A DNA stretch of 64,000 nt. Source: Symbiodinium natans. Lineage: Eukaryota > Sar > Dinophyceae > Suessiales > Symbiodiniaceae. The notes beneath the pieces are model-generated. The model searched no databases. It was not told where the DNA came from and saw only the letters and a list, made by a program, of their open reading frames with translations. The stretch lies in the NCBI GenBank assembly GCA_905221605.1, contig CAJNDS010000314.1:104801-168800 (forward strand), written 5' to 3'. Position 1 is the first letter of the stretch; each line of letters begins with the position of its first letter. Shown here piece by piece: positions 1 through 8,435 of the stretch. The translations under genes were made by a program, and so were the position numbers.

Positions 1-315
1 GTGTTTGGCGTGCGGCCGCATGGCGACGGCGAACGCCCTAAGGGGGAGGCTGGAATGGCCCCCGTCGCCGGAGGTGCTCTGCCCTATTTGTTTCCCGCCG
101 AGGGGGCGCTGAAAGCGCCGTCGCGTCGGTATTTTTGATTGACGCGCCGTGTCGCCCAAAATGGTCTCGACTGCGTCGTGCTTGCCTTGACTGCGTCGGT
201 TCTGAGCGCCCTTTGGCCCCCCCCCCCCCCCTTCCGCGGCCTACCACCCCCTTTGTTGCCGACCGCCAGTTTTCCGAGGTTCGTCGTGAGTCGTAGCTTT
301 CAGCCGTTGCCCAAC

Positions 316-935
316 ATGGCTGGCGCGGCGGCGGCGGCCATCCCCACGGTGGCCTCGGCGATCATCGGCTTCGACGAGCTCACGACCCAGGCGGGGGCGG
401 GACCTGACACCGTCGCCTACCTGAAGGCGCGGGCCATCGACCGCACGTCGACGCTTGCACTGGTGGCGACGACGGCCGAGGACTTTGTGAAGGTCGTCGT
501 CCAGCCGTTCCTCAATGGCGTCGACGTCGCCGGCACGCGGCACAAGGCCGCCGACGAGGTGGCCCCGGTGGTCCAGGCCATCCTGACCCACTGCTGGATG
601 GAGGCCCGTCGCCAGTGGGAGCTACACTCGGCTCCGCCAACGCCGGTGGCGCCCGCCGCGGCGGCAGGTCCAGCGCCGGCCCCCCCGCCTAGGGTCGACG
701 AGAGGCCGCCCAAGTTGTTCCCGGCGTGGGCGGCGCAGGTGGAGGCGTTCAATGCCCGCCTGCTCGGCGGCCAACGTCGCCGATTCCCCACCCATGTGCT
801 GCTGGGCGCCGAAGAGGTCCTGGCGCGCATGTGGCACGAACACACGACGTCCAAGCTCTACACCCCGGCGTCGCTCGTCGAGATCTTGGCGCGGCGGACA
901 TACCAGGCATCTGGCGAGGTGAAAACAGGGCAGGC
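316..935 (+). pseudogene. Gag-like N-terminal ORF of the retroelement
   Basis: An Ala/Pro-rich reading frame opens at ATG 316 (MAGAAAAAIPTVASAIIG) and stays open past the point where similarity to a sensible protein ends, near 930. It carries an acidic helix-rich stretch and a proline-rich linker (PAAAAGPAPAPPPR) of the kind seen in retroelement ORF1/gag proteins, but no zinc knuckle. The next domain lies in a different frame, so an internal deletion has probably joined this ORF out of frame to the reverse transcriptase. Function is inferred from position only. Confidence 0.45.
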
Positions 936-2072
936 GACGCGTTGCAGGTCCTGCTGCGCCAGTTCCTGCTCATCGTCGGGGGCCACTACGTCGACGACTT
1001 CAACGCCGTGGACTTCCCGGAGACGGCGCAGTCGGCGTTCGACGGCTTCGCGGACCTGTTCGCCCTGCTGGGGCTCCGGACGAAGCCGTCCAAGGCCCAG
1101 GAGCCGGGCACTGCCCACGTCGTACAGGGCGTCACATTCCAGGTGCGCCGCGACGGGGTCGAGTTGCGACCAACGGAGAGCCGGCTGCTCGCCGCCATCG
1201 AGTCTGCCCTGGTCTCCAACAGGCTCGCGCCGGCGGCGGCCCAGCGCCTAGCGGGGAAGCTCACCTTCCTGACCCAGGCCACCTTCGGCGCCGTCGGGAA
1301 GGCAGCCCTCAAGCCGGTCTACGCCCGGGCGTCCGACACTTCGGCGACGTCGGACGACGAGCTGTCAGTTGGGCTCAGGTCGGCGCTGCGGGCCCTGGCC
1401 GCCCTTCTTCGACGAGTACAGCCTCGGTTCTTCCCCTTTGCGCCGGACTCGGAGCCCTTCGCCGTCCTCTACGCCGACGCGTTCTTCCAGGAGGGCGACC
1501 TGGTGCACAAAGCGGGTTTCGTCCCGACGTCGGCCCGGGCGTCCCCGCGTGACCGTTGGAACAACGGTTGGGGCTTTGTGCTCCGCGTCGGCGCCCGCGT
1601 CCTCTACAGCAGAGGCAGGGTCCCGTCGTGGTTTCTCAAGCACTTCGCCGCTCGCAAGGCGTTCATCTACGTCTTGGAGATCCTCGCCCAGGTCTTCGCC
1701 CTCGTCGCGTTCGGCCGTCGGCTACCCCGATTCTGGCTGGCGTACATCGACAATGTCGCCGGCCAGTTCGCCCTGCTGAAGGGGTACGGCAGGGACACGT
1801 CGGTTAACGGCGTGTTAGCGGCCTTTTGGGCGTCGGCGGCCAGGTTCGCCTGGTTCCCCCAGTTCCGCCGGGTCCCGTCGAAAGCCAATGTTTCCGACGC
1901 CGTTTCCCGCGACGACCTCTCCAAGGCCCAGGAGCTCGGCTGGGAGTGGGTCGACGTCCCCGACGAGGCCATTATGATGGTCCTGGCCAAGGCGGCGGTG
2001 GACGTCGAGTACGCGTCCGACATGGCTGGCGACGACCTCGCGGCGGTTTCTGACTCGTGGGAGTTTCGTTAG
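936..2072 (+). pseudogene. Reverse transcriptase (C-terminal half) plus RNase H
   Basis: The frame contains the reverse-transcriptase catalytic motif HYVDDFNAVD very close to its start, then a thumb-like region (QRLAGKLTFLTQA) and an RNase H fold. RNase H candidate residues are D in VLYADAFF, E in YVLEILAQ, D in AYIDNVAG and D in NVSDAVSRDD. The fingers and first palm Asp of the reverse transcriptase are absent, so it should not synthesise cDNA. It ends at TAG 2070-2072, just before the first 137-bp repeat. Confidence 0.75.
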
Positions 2073-2108
2073 TGCCGTCGCTTTTATGGGGGCTGGGTGC
2101 GCCGGGCG

Positions 2109-2245
2109 GGTGCAGAATGCGCCCCCGCGCGCCGGCACCAGTTTTCGGCGGATCAGCTAACCCGGCGCGTGAAGCGCTTGTTCGCAACCGCCGGAAAAGC
2201 ATACCGCCGTTCATTTTGGGGTTAGGGCTTAGCGGCGCATGTCGT
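2109..2245 (+). repeat. Retroelement terminal direct repeat, copy 1
   Basis: A 137-bp GC-rich segment starting GGTGCAGAATGCGCC and ending GGCGCATGTCGTG. It is repeated at 2382 with about two substitutions, starts 36 bp after the RNase H stop codon, and is consistent with an LTR or a split direct repeat. Confidence 0.85.
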
Positions 2246-2381
2246 GTAGCACATTCCTTGTGCGTTAGGACATGTGAAGCGTCGACCGCCGTAGCTGTCG
2301 CCGCATTAAGCCGCTTCGCCCGCTTTTCTGTCCCACCCTCTTCCACCCTTATCGGGAGCCGACCGCCCTGGGCCGTCGGGG

Positions 2382-2518
2382 GGTGCAGAATGCGCCCCCG
2401 CGCGCCGGCACCAGTTTTCGGCGGATCGGCTAACCCGGCGCGTGAAGCGCTTGTTCGCAACCGCCGGAAAAGCATACCGCCGTTCATTTTGGGGTTAGGG
2501 CTTAGCGGCGCATGTCAT
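2382..2518 (+). repeat. Retroelement terminal direct repeat, copy 2
   Basis: Second copy of the 137-bp repeat, 273 bp downstream of the first. Its last bases (GCATGTCATG) run directly into TTTAGGG repeats with no spacer. Confidence 0.85.
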
Positions 2519-2617
2519 GTTTAGGGTTTAAGGTTTAGGGTTTAGGGTTTAAGGTTTAGGGTTTAGGGTTTAGGGTTTAGGGTTTGGGGTTTAGGGTTTA
2601 GGGTTTAGGGTTTAGGG
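2519..2617 (+). repeat. Telomeric array TTTAGGG
   Basis: About 14 units with TTTAAGG and TTTGGGG variants. It abuts the retroelement end on the left and precedes the first candidate exon of the EF-hand region. Confidence 0.95.
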
Positions 2618-2661
2618 TGTCTTTCAGGAGAACTCCGTTGGGTGCTCTGTTGCTTTTGCAG

Positions 2662-2723
2662 TTCAGCTCGTTTTATGGGCACCCGAAGTGCCCTATCCCT
2701 CTTGAGAAACCGTCCGCCGGCAG
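2662..2723 (+). CDS. Candidate exon (FSSFYGHPKCPIPLEKPSAG)
   Basis: An open segment after a TTTTGCAG acceptor, ending just before a CCCTGAA array. Its codons look protein-like, and it may be an upstream exon of the EF-hand gene. The reading phase does not join cleanly to the 2810 exon, so this is unproven. Confidence 0.3.
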
Positions 2724-2727
2724 ACAC

Positions 2728-2805
2728 TGAACCCTGAACCCTGAACCCTGAACCCTGAACCCTGAACCCTAAACCCTAAACCCTAAACCCTAAACCCTAA
2801 ACCCT
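2728..2805 (-). repeat. Telomere-like array CCCTGAA then CCCTAAA
   Basis: Six CCCTGAA units followed by five CCCTAAA units, so two variants are separately homogenised in one array. It ends 4 bp before the EF-hand exon. Confidence 0.95.
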
Positions 2806-2809
2806 GAAG

Positions 2810-4207
2810 GTGTCCTTCCATGACTTGCAGCGTCCGTTCTTCTTTCACCTCTTCGAGTGGGTCGGGCGCTTTACGTTTGCGTGCTACTCTGATGCCTCTG
2901 GCGTAATGACCCTGGATGAGTTCAAGTGTGCGGTTCACAAGATGATCGCTGCTGGGTCGCAAGTGCTAGGGGCAAGACGGCGTCGTCCGAATCCACGCAC
3001 ATCGTGCACAGTGTGCGCCAGAATATTACGGAGGGCTCAGAACAGCCAGAGGCAGGATTCAGTGTTCTGAAGCATGTCCATGTTCGTCAAAAAAGACCTT
3101 GGCAAGAAGCCCCCTGATGAAGAAGAGAAGCCGAAGGCAGTGGACCTACCCTACCCTTCATACGCTTTGAAATACTTATATGTATATACATATATATGTA
3201 TATACATATATATGTATATAGAAAAATGTATATATATATATATATATATGCATCCCCCCAATTTCGCCTTGTAGCGTGTGCTGAGGATCTGGTCCTGGAG
3301 GTGCACAGCCAAACGCAAGGGCAGGCGGCTGCTCCTGTCGAAGCACGGGCCCAGGCAGTCCGTGAGCTGACTCAGCACGTGGTTCCCGCTGTCTTTCGTG
3401 TCCTGGACTTCGACCAAAATGGAAACATCGGTGCCCACGAGTTCATTCGGGGCGCCCTCTTGCTGCTTGCAACCGTGCCTATATCCCCCTTGGGAATTAT
3501 TTTTTATTTTTGTTTATATAAAACCCAAGAGGATATTGAACATATTGTTTTTGTGAAGGTTCTAAGGGGAGTAAAGGTGCAGGGTGCGCCCTTGGATACA
3601 CCGCAGCTGGCAGATTTGGCCTTTCGAGTCGTCGACACGGACGCAGATGGCTTCGTCACCAGCGCCGAGCTGCTGCGATGGGTGAAGCTGTCCCTGGAGC
3701 ATGAGGCCCACAATGGTTCTTAGTAGGGAATAAGGGAAAATAGGGGCCTTAAAAATGCCCTCTAAGGGATGAAATAGGGTACCCTCGTTCCCTCATTCCC
3801 TACTAAGAACCAGCCGGTCTGAGGTGACTTCGCAAGATCTCCTCCACGAGCCCCGAGGACCTTTCGGACTGTTTGGAACTCGAACGCTGACGCCAGCGCA
3901 GCTGGCAAAAAGATGGCACACGGAGGCTGACTACGATGGTGATGGCAAGCTCCTTCCACAGGCGGTTCGGCCCAAAGGGTTCCTAATCTCCGGTATGCTC
4001 GTCATAGTCAAGTCCTACAGCAGCACAGGTCTTTTTGAGCTTCGGTTGTGGGGGGGGGGGGGGGGAAGGGGTTTCGGGGTTAGGTTTGAGTTGAATCTCT
4101 TGCAGCTCCAGGAGTTTGCAATCCTGGCTCCGCGACTTCGCATACATCAGACCATTAGTCGGATGGCTGGGCAGTATGCAGAGAATCGCTTGCCAGCAGC
4201 AGCCTAG
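2810..4207 (+). CDS. EF-hand calcium-binding protein, about six exons
   Basis: Predicted exons: 2810-2961, about 3073-3165, 3275-3474, 3583-3703, 3824-3961 and 4112-4207 (TAG). Three canonical EF-hand loops are visible: DFDQNGNIGAHE, DTDADGFVTSAE and DYDGDGKLLPQE. The last is complete only after splicing out 3962-4111, which restores Glu at loop position 12. A fourth, degenerate loop (YSDASGVMTLDE, Tyr at position 1) lies in the first exon. The layout suggests a four-EF-hand calcium sensor of calcineurin-B or calcium-binding-protein type; the exact family is not clear. Introns: 3475-3582 is GT-AG, 3704-3823 and 3962-4111 are GC-AG. The exon 2 borders are approximate. The introns contain telomere-like DNA, a TA microsatellite (3175-3250) and inverted-repeat elements of families F and E. 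Confidence 0.85.
3487..3582 (+). mobile_element. Family F intron-filling element, copy 1
   Basis: CTTGGGAATTATTTTT ... TATAAAACCCAAGAGG ... AAGGTTCTAAGGGGAGTA makes up nearly all of the EF-hand intron 3475-3582. The same sequence recurs at 52287-52410. Confidence 0.75.
3712..3813 (+). mobile_element. Family E inverted-repeat element, copy 1
   Basis: Near-perfect terminal inverted repeats: GGTTCTTAGTAGGGAAT at the left and ATTCCCTACTAAGAACC at the right. It occupies most of EF-hand intron 3704-3823. A diverged copy is at 4848-4946. Confidence 0.85.
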
Positions 4208-4347
4208 TCCTAGTGCTTCGCTGACTTCGTCGAGCCCCACGGCCTCGACATTTAAATTTGTACGTCCTGCCGTTTCTGATCTGTGGTTTGGTTTCTGCGT
4301 GGCTCCAAAAAGCGACCAGTCTCTCGGGCCCCGAATTCTCTCATGAC

Positions 4348-4461
4348 TACTTGGAGGTTCATGGGTTGTTATAGGTGGGGTTAAAAGTAGGGTAACTCTA
4401 CTTCTAGCCTTACTTAGGGCACTTAGAACCCTACTTAGAACTACCTTTGAACCTCCAAGTA
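4348..4461 (+). mobile_element. Family A inverted-repeat element A1
   Basis: TACTTGGAGGTTCATGGG at the left pairs with TTTGAACCTCCAAGTA at the right. The subterminal parts also pair (GTTAAAAGTAGGGTAACT against CTTACTTAGGGC). Confidence 0.9.
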
Positions 4462-4715
4462 AACCCTAAATCCCAGACCCCAAACCCCAAACCCTAAACC
4501 CTAAACCCTGAACCCTAAACCCTAAACCCTGAACCCCAAACCCTAAACCCTAGTGCACCTCCAAGTACTCAGGCTTGCTGCCCGTTGCCCCTCAGTGAGC
4601 CCTAAACCCTAAACCCTAAACCCCAAACCCCAAACCCCAAACCCCAAACCCCAAACCCCAAACCCCAAGCCTTAAACCCTAAACCCTAAACCCTGAACCC
4701 TAAACCCTAAACCCT
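4462..4715 (-). repeat. Two telomere-like arrays (CCCTAAA, CCCCAAA)
   Basis: Arrays 4462-4553 and 4599-4715 lie either side of a 45-bp unique segment. The first touches element A1. The second holds a homogeneous AAACCCC block (4619-4668). Confidence 0.9.
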
Positions 4716-4726
4716 ACAGCGGCCAG

Positions 4727-4780
4727 GTCCAAAAGATGTTGGAAAACACTCGTGGTGAAGAATGGCCCCACCTTTGCCAG
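4727..4780 (+). CDS. Candidate exon VQKMLENTRGEEWPHLCQ
   Basis: 18 codons between a GGCCAG acceptor and a CAG|GCC donor of the GC type. The composition is protein-like, and telomeric arrays lie just upstream and 80 bp downstream. It probably belongs with the exons at 5387 and 5561. No family recognised. Confidence 0.5.
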
Positions 4781-4847
4781 GCCGTGGGAGGGACGCAGAA
4801 CCCTTTGTAGGGTTGAGGGTTGAGGGTTGAGGGTTTAGGCTTTAGGG

Positions 4848-4946
4848 CTAGCAGGGGGAATGGGGGAAGTAGGGCCCCTGTATTTAGACCCTTTAAGGGA
4901 TTATATAGGGTACCTCATTCCCCGATTCCCTACTAACCCCTACTAA
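4848..4946 (+). mobile_element. Family E element, copy 2 (diverged)
   Basis: GCAGGGGGAATGGGGG at the left pairs imperfectly with CCCCGATTCCCTACTAA at the right. The inner part GGGCCCCTGTATTTAGACCC matches copy 1 in layout. Confidence 0.6.
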
Positions 4947-5386
4947 CCAACGGTAAGTTTTAGCCGCGTGTAAGCGACCTGTAGTGGACTCTGGTAGACT
5001 CACGACGTACCCTGAGAGCTTGATTTTTGTGCGTCTAGTTCTGTTAATTTATACCTGTACGTTCGGTTGAAAGGCAATTCGGAATGTGGAGACCCAGTTG
5101 AATGCCACGCCTGGAGCTGAGTCTCGAAAACAACCAGAGTCCAGCTTTGAGCAATGACTGGCATTAATGGAATTCGATTTGTTGATGGCTCTGAGGGGTG
5201 GTGCCGCCGGTGGCAGAGAGGTGGGCCAGTCTGGCAGCCCATGAGACGCAACGTGCTTGAGTGGTGGGTCATGATGAGTTCATGTAGAGTGAGAGCCTTC
5301 ATGCGTCATCATTCCAGCGGGCGACCCGCGTGATGGGTGATGATGAGTGCTGGTGTTCATTCCTTGATCCCACGGCTTCTCTGCAG
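4947..5386. other. No gene recognised
   Basis: Unique sequence of mixed composition. Short open frames exist on both strands, but none shows splice-like boundaries or a known motif. Probably intronic between the exons at 4727 and 5387. Confidence 0.4.
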
Positions 5387-5448
5387 GACCCCAGAGAGGT
5401 GTTCAAGCACATCCTGACTCATTTGAATAAGGCCGAGAGACTGTGCAG
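5387..5448 (+). CDS. Candidate exon DPREVFKHILTHLNKAERLC
   Basis: Follows a CTCTGCAG acceptor and reads 20 codons of helical, protein-like sequence, ending at TGCAG. The gene is unidentified and probably shared with neighbouring exons. Confidence 0.55.
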
Positions 5449-5560
5449 CTGATGTCCGTTGCAAGACATTGCCATCTGGAATCGAAGCCTTCTCGTGGCC
5501 CTGATCATTGAAGTCTGCAAGGAGACAGGGGCGCAGCAGTGATGTCAGAAGTGGTGCAGC

Positions 5561-5669
5561 GCTCATGTCCCTGGCATCTGTTACCGGGTGACTCTACCGA
5601 CACCTCCGACCATGACCTGCCAAACTTGCAGCGCCGAGGTTGTCAAATCTCTGGATCAGCAGCACAAGG
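5561..5669 (+). CDS. Candidate exon with TCQTC cysteine pair
   Basis: After GTGCAG the frame reads AHVPGICYRVTLPTPPTMTC, then QTCSAEVVKSLDQQHK, and ends at AAG|GTGCAACC. The C-x2-C pair (TCQTC) could be half of a zinc site. Gene unidentified. It is overlapped by a less convincing ORF in another frame. Confidence 0.5.
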
Positions 5670-5844
5670 TGCAACCAAAGAAGGTTTCCTAAGCAACGTG
5701 TGGGGTACTTCCCAAAATAATTAGGGGGGGTACCCCAAATTTGCACCCCAAGATACGGCAAGCCTTACAGGACCCTGGGTACCCCTATTCTCGGAGACCC
5801 CCACATGTAGGTAAGTCCTCTCACCAGCCCCTTCCCCTCTTCCC

Positions 5845-5932
5845 CCCTTGTACCCCCCCTTGTACCCCCCCTTGTACCCCCCCTTGTACCCCCCCTTGTA
5901 CCCCCCCTTGTACCCCCCCTTGTACCCCCTTA
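5845..5932 (+). repeat. Minisatellite CCCCCCTTGTA
   Basis: About eight units of 11-12 bp (CCCCCCTTGTAC), ending 13 bp before a CCCTAAA array. It has the same pyrimidine-rich strand bias as the array. Confidence 0.95.
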
Positions 5933-5945
5933 TCCCCCCACCTTC

Positions 5946-6079
5946 AACCCTAAACTCTAAACCCTAAACCCTAAACCCTAAACCCTAAACCCTAAACCCT
6001 AAACCCTAAACCCTAAACCCTAAACCCTAAACCCTAAGCCCTAAGCCCTAAACCCGAAACCCTAAGCCCTAAACCCTAT
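5946..6079 (-). repeat. Telomeric array CCCTAAA
   Basis: About 18 units with C-to-G and AAGCCCT variants at the right end. Confidence 0.97.
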
Positions 6080-6186
6080 GTACCCTCAAGCCAAGAGGTT
6101 CAAGAGCCTTTGCATGCCCAGGCAGCCTCCGCTGCGCAATCTTGTTTCGCCGGGGCGCCCTGGTGTGTTGAGGGGCCTTGATTGTG

Positions 6187-6314
6187 TTTAGGGTTTAGGG
6201 TTTAGGGTTTAGGGTTTAGGGTTTAGGGTTTAGGGTTTAGGGTTTAGGGTTTAGGGTTTAGGGTTTAGGGTTTAGGGTTTAGGGTTCAGGGTTTAGGGTT
6301 TAGGGTTTAGGGTT
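6187..6314 (+). repeat. Telomeric array TTTAGGG
   Basis: About 18 units, opposite in orientation to the 5946 array 107 bp away. The pair could fold into a long hairpin. Confidence 0.97.
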
Positions 6315-6341
6315 TCCGCACATTGTGCAAGCATATTTCAG

Positions 6342-6411
6342 GATCGTTTTGTGGGCACTGGGGCTCCGGGAGTTGCTGATCTGGACTTAACCTGCGACGT
6401 GTGCTGCTCAG
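6342..6411 (+). CDS. Candidate exon DRFVGTGAPGVADLDLTCDV
   Basis: Lies between a TATTTCAG acceptor and a CAG|GTGTTC donor and ends with CCS. The Cys-rich end (TCDVCCS) may bind metal. Unidentified. Confidence 0.5.
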
Positions 6412-6540
6412 GTGTTCGCACTGGGTTAGCCTGCTGGTGTACAGACCTTACAGAGAGAGGCTGGGCAGGTTGTGGTATTGCAACTGTCAGCATCTTTTGT
6501 TCTTGGAAGTGTCCGCGCGTCTGTAACCCCCCTGCACCAG

Positions 6541-6678
6541 TGACGGCAGGTGGGCATTTCGGCAAAGGGGCAGCTATCAGAGATTTTGTGCCGCTTGATG
6601 AGGAGCAGATGATCTGTCCCAGCAAACGTCATGATGTACTGAGTCGACTCAACCTTCAGACATTCCAGACACTTGAAG
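6541..6678 (+). CDS. Candidate exon (HFGKGAAIRDFVPLDEEQMI)
   Basis: An open frame of 46 codons from a CACCAG acceptor to GAAG|GCTTG (GC donor). It continues CPSKRHDVLSRLNLQTFQTL. The family B element B1 starts 16 bp after the donor, inside the presumed intron. Gene unidentified. Confidence 0.5.
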
Positions 6679-6694
6679 GCTTGAAGGTTGTTGT

Positions 6695-6795
6695 TTGGGA
6701 TCTTCCTCCTTATACTTACTAACAGTCCTTAGTAGGGATTGGTACAAGAATCCCTATGTAAGGACTGTTATTATGAGGGGGAACATCTCAAGTTC
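6695..6795 (+). mobile_element. Family B inverted-repeat element B1
   Basis: TTGGGATCTTCCTCCTTATA at the left pairs with ATTATGAGGGGGAACATCT at the right. The inner arms AACAGTCCTTAGTAGGGATT and ATCCCTATGTAAGGACTGTT are also complementary. Confidence 0.85.
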
Positions 6796-8178
6796 TTGTT
6801 CTGGTATACTTACCTGCAAGTCGAGAGTGAGTCAGAGGTAGGGAAACTTTTACTCGTGCCGTAAGCATGAAACTCCAAGTAGGGCCAATCAGTTTTTGCT
6901 GAGGTATGCAAGCCGCATGCCTCTCCGGAATGGATCCCAGCGGAACCAGTGCCATTCACATCTCCATCTCTCAGTGTGTCGTACAGACTCGAACACTAGC
7001 CAGGCCAGTCGGGGCGGCAACGCAACACCTTTCCCACAGATGATTAAAACAACACACTTTTGCTACTTTGGGGACACTGATCGGCACAGCCGAAGCCTAG
7101 TTGATGTCTGCGAGTGCCTTCCCCGAGCACCTGTAAACAGGGCCACAATGTACCGTTTCTCTTGTATATGAGCAGGGAGCTGCTTAGAAGCTACGCTGGG
7201 CTCTGGGAGCCTACAGCTGGCTGTGCTTGTGAAATAGCCCTGTGAAGTTCGCACGCCAGCTTACTTGGTATGCCCCACTTCTTGATGCCCGTGTAGCTGT
7301 TGCTGTAGAGATTTGCCACGCAAATTGGCATGTTGAAGCCGCCAAGCAGGGGTAAGGTCAGCTTTCTGCGCAAGCTCCGAAATTCGTCATTTCTGCAGTC
7401 CAACGGGCGCTTTGTGCTCAGCTCGGCAGCCTGCGTGAGAGCTCGACAATACCCCCCCACAGAAGTGATTGCCTCACCGAACAGACATGGACTCATCGAA
7501 CAGCACTGTTGCGCAGAAAAAGGCATGCCAAGGCTACCATCGGCTACACAGGTTCCGAGGCGCTGCATCTGCAGCTGCTGTTGATCTTTGGAGGGCCGCC
7601 TCAGTACTAACAGCAGTTTCGAGAGCTGTATGCAGCTGCCTTAAGCTCATGAAGACCGTGCAGAGTGCCTAGCATCCCAGTTCCCCACACTGCGTCCTTG
7701 CATGCTAATCGCGCGTGCATGCTTTTAAAAATCTTGCCGGTCCAACGCTGCTTTAGGTCGACTGCAAGCTAACCTTCGCGACGAGGTCAGAAGGGGCACG
7801 GGTTGCTTGGGTTGTTTGGTCCATGCGTGGGTCATTGCTCACGATTCACGATGTACACACGGGGTTGAAAACGTTGCAACTTGATGCTTGCTCTTTGCTT
7901 TCATGGCCACAGTGGCGGTTGAAGAGCAAAGGGTGACTTATGACATGCACAAGGCACAGCATCAGTCAGAGCATCTTCCGACACGGTCCTTGCGTTTCTT
8001 TGCAGGTTCGAATTGTCCACAACGAGGCCGAACATTTGTCTGCTGAATGCTCTTGCTTTCAGGCGTCTGGACTTTGCATTGTGTGACGCCTGAGGTGATG
8101 AGTCTAGATGCGCGTGTTGCCCTGTTGGAGGAGCGCTGACAGCGGTTTCAGCAGTTTGCTTCACAGCCCGGCAACACT
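6796..8178. other. No confident gene
   Basis: Unique sequence. A minus-strand open frame at 7191-7568 (125 codons; contains LTLPLLGGFNMPICVANLYS) is the best coding candidate, but it lacks a recognised domain and overlaps plus-strand frames. The rest shows no repeat arrays or motifs that I can support. Confidence 0.35.
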
Positions 8179-8284
8179 TTCCTTTCTGGCTGCCTTAAGT
8201 ATAAGACTTTGCATTGCAAGAAGAACCCAGCTTCCTTTCTGGCCGCCGTAAGTATGAGACTTTGCGTTGCAAGAAGAACCCCCC
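8179..8284. repeat. 53-bp tandem duplication
   Basis: Two copies of a 53-bp unit starting TTCCTTTCTGGC and ending GCAAGAAGAACCC, about 90% identical, upstream of the kinase gene. Confidence 0.85.
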
Positions 8285-8435
8285 AAAGGTTTCCAATCTA
8301 GGGGAACCCACTACATGGGCATTTCACAAATTGGAGGTGCCCCTTGTATCCCCCAAAAGAATATAATCCCCGCTACAAGGAACCCCCAACAAAAGCCTAG
8401 TTTCATCTAGTTTCCCTGTGCCGCGCTCCATTCTC

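Larger units (their letters stand above)
1..2519 (+). mobile_element. Internally deleted DIRS-like retroelement remnant
   Basis: A gag-like reading frame (from ATG 316) is followed in another frame by the catalytic end of a reverse transcriptase and an RNase H domain, then by a 137-bp sequence present twice (2109 and 2382). The N-terminal half of the reverse transcriptase is missing, so the copy looks internally deleted and not autonomous. The tether-like motif VPSKANVSDAVSR and the repeated end resemble DIRS/Ngaro elements, which carry split direct repeats. No tyrosine recombinase or integrase is visible. The 5' end lies before or at the window start, and the 3' repeat runs straight into telomeric repeats. 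Confidence 0.7.

Noticed and set aside
2519-2617. True chromosome end
   Set aside because: Arrays are short, in both orientations and spread over the whole window with genes on either side; they are interstitial.
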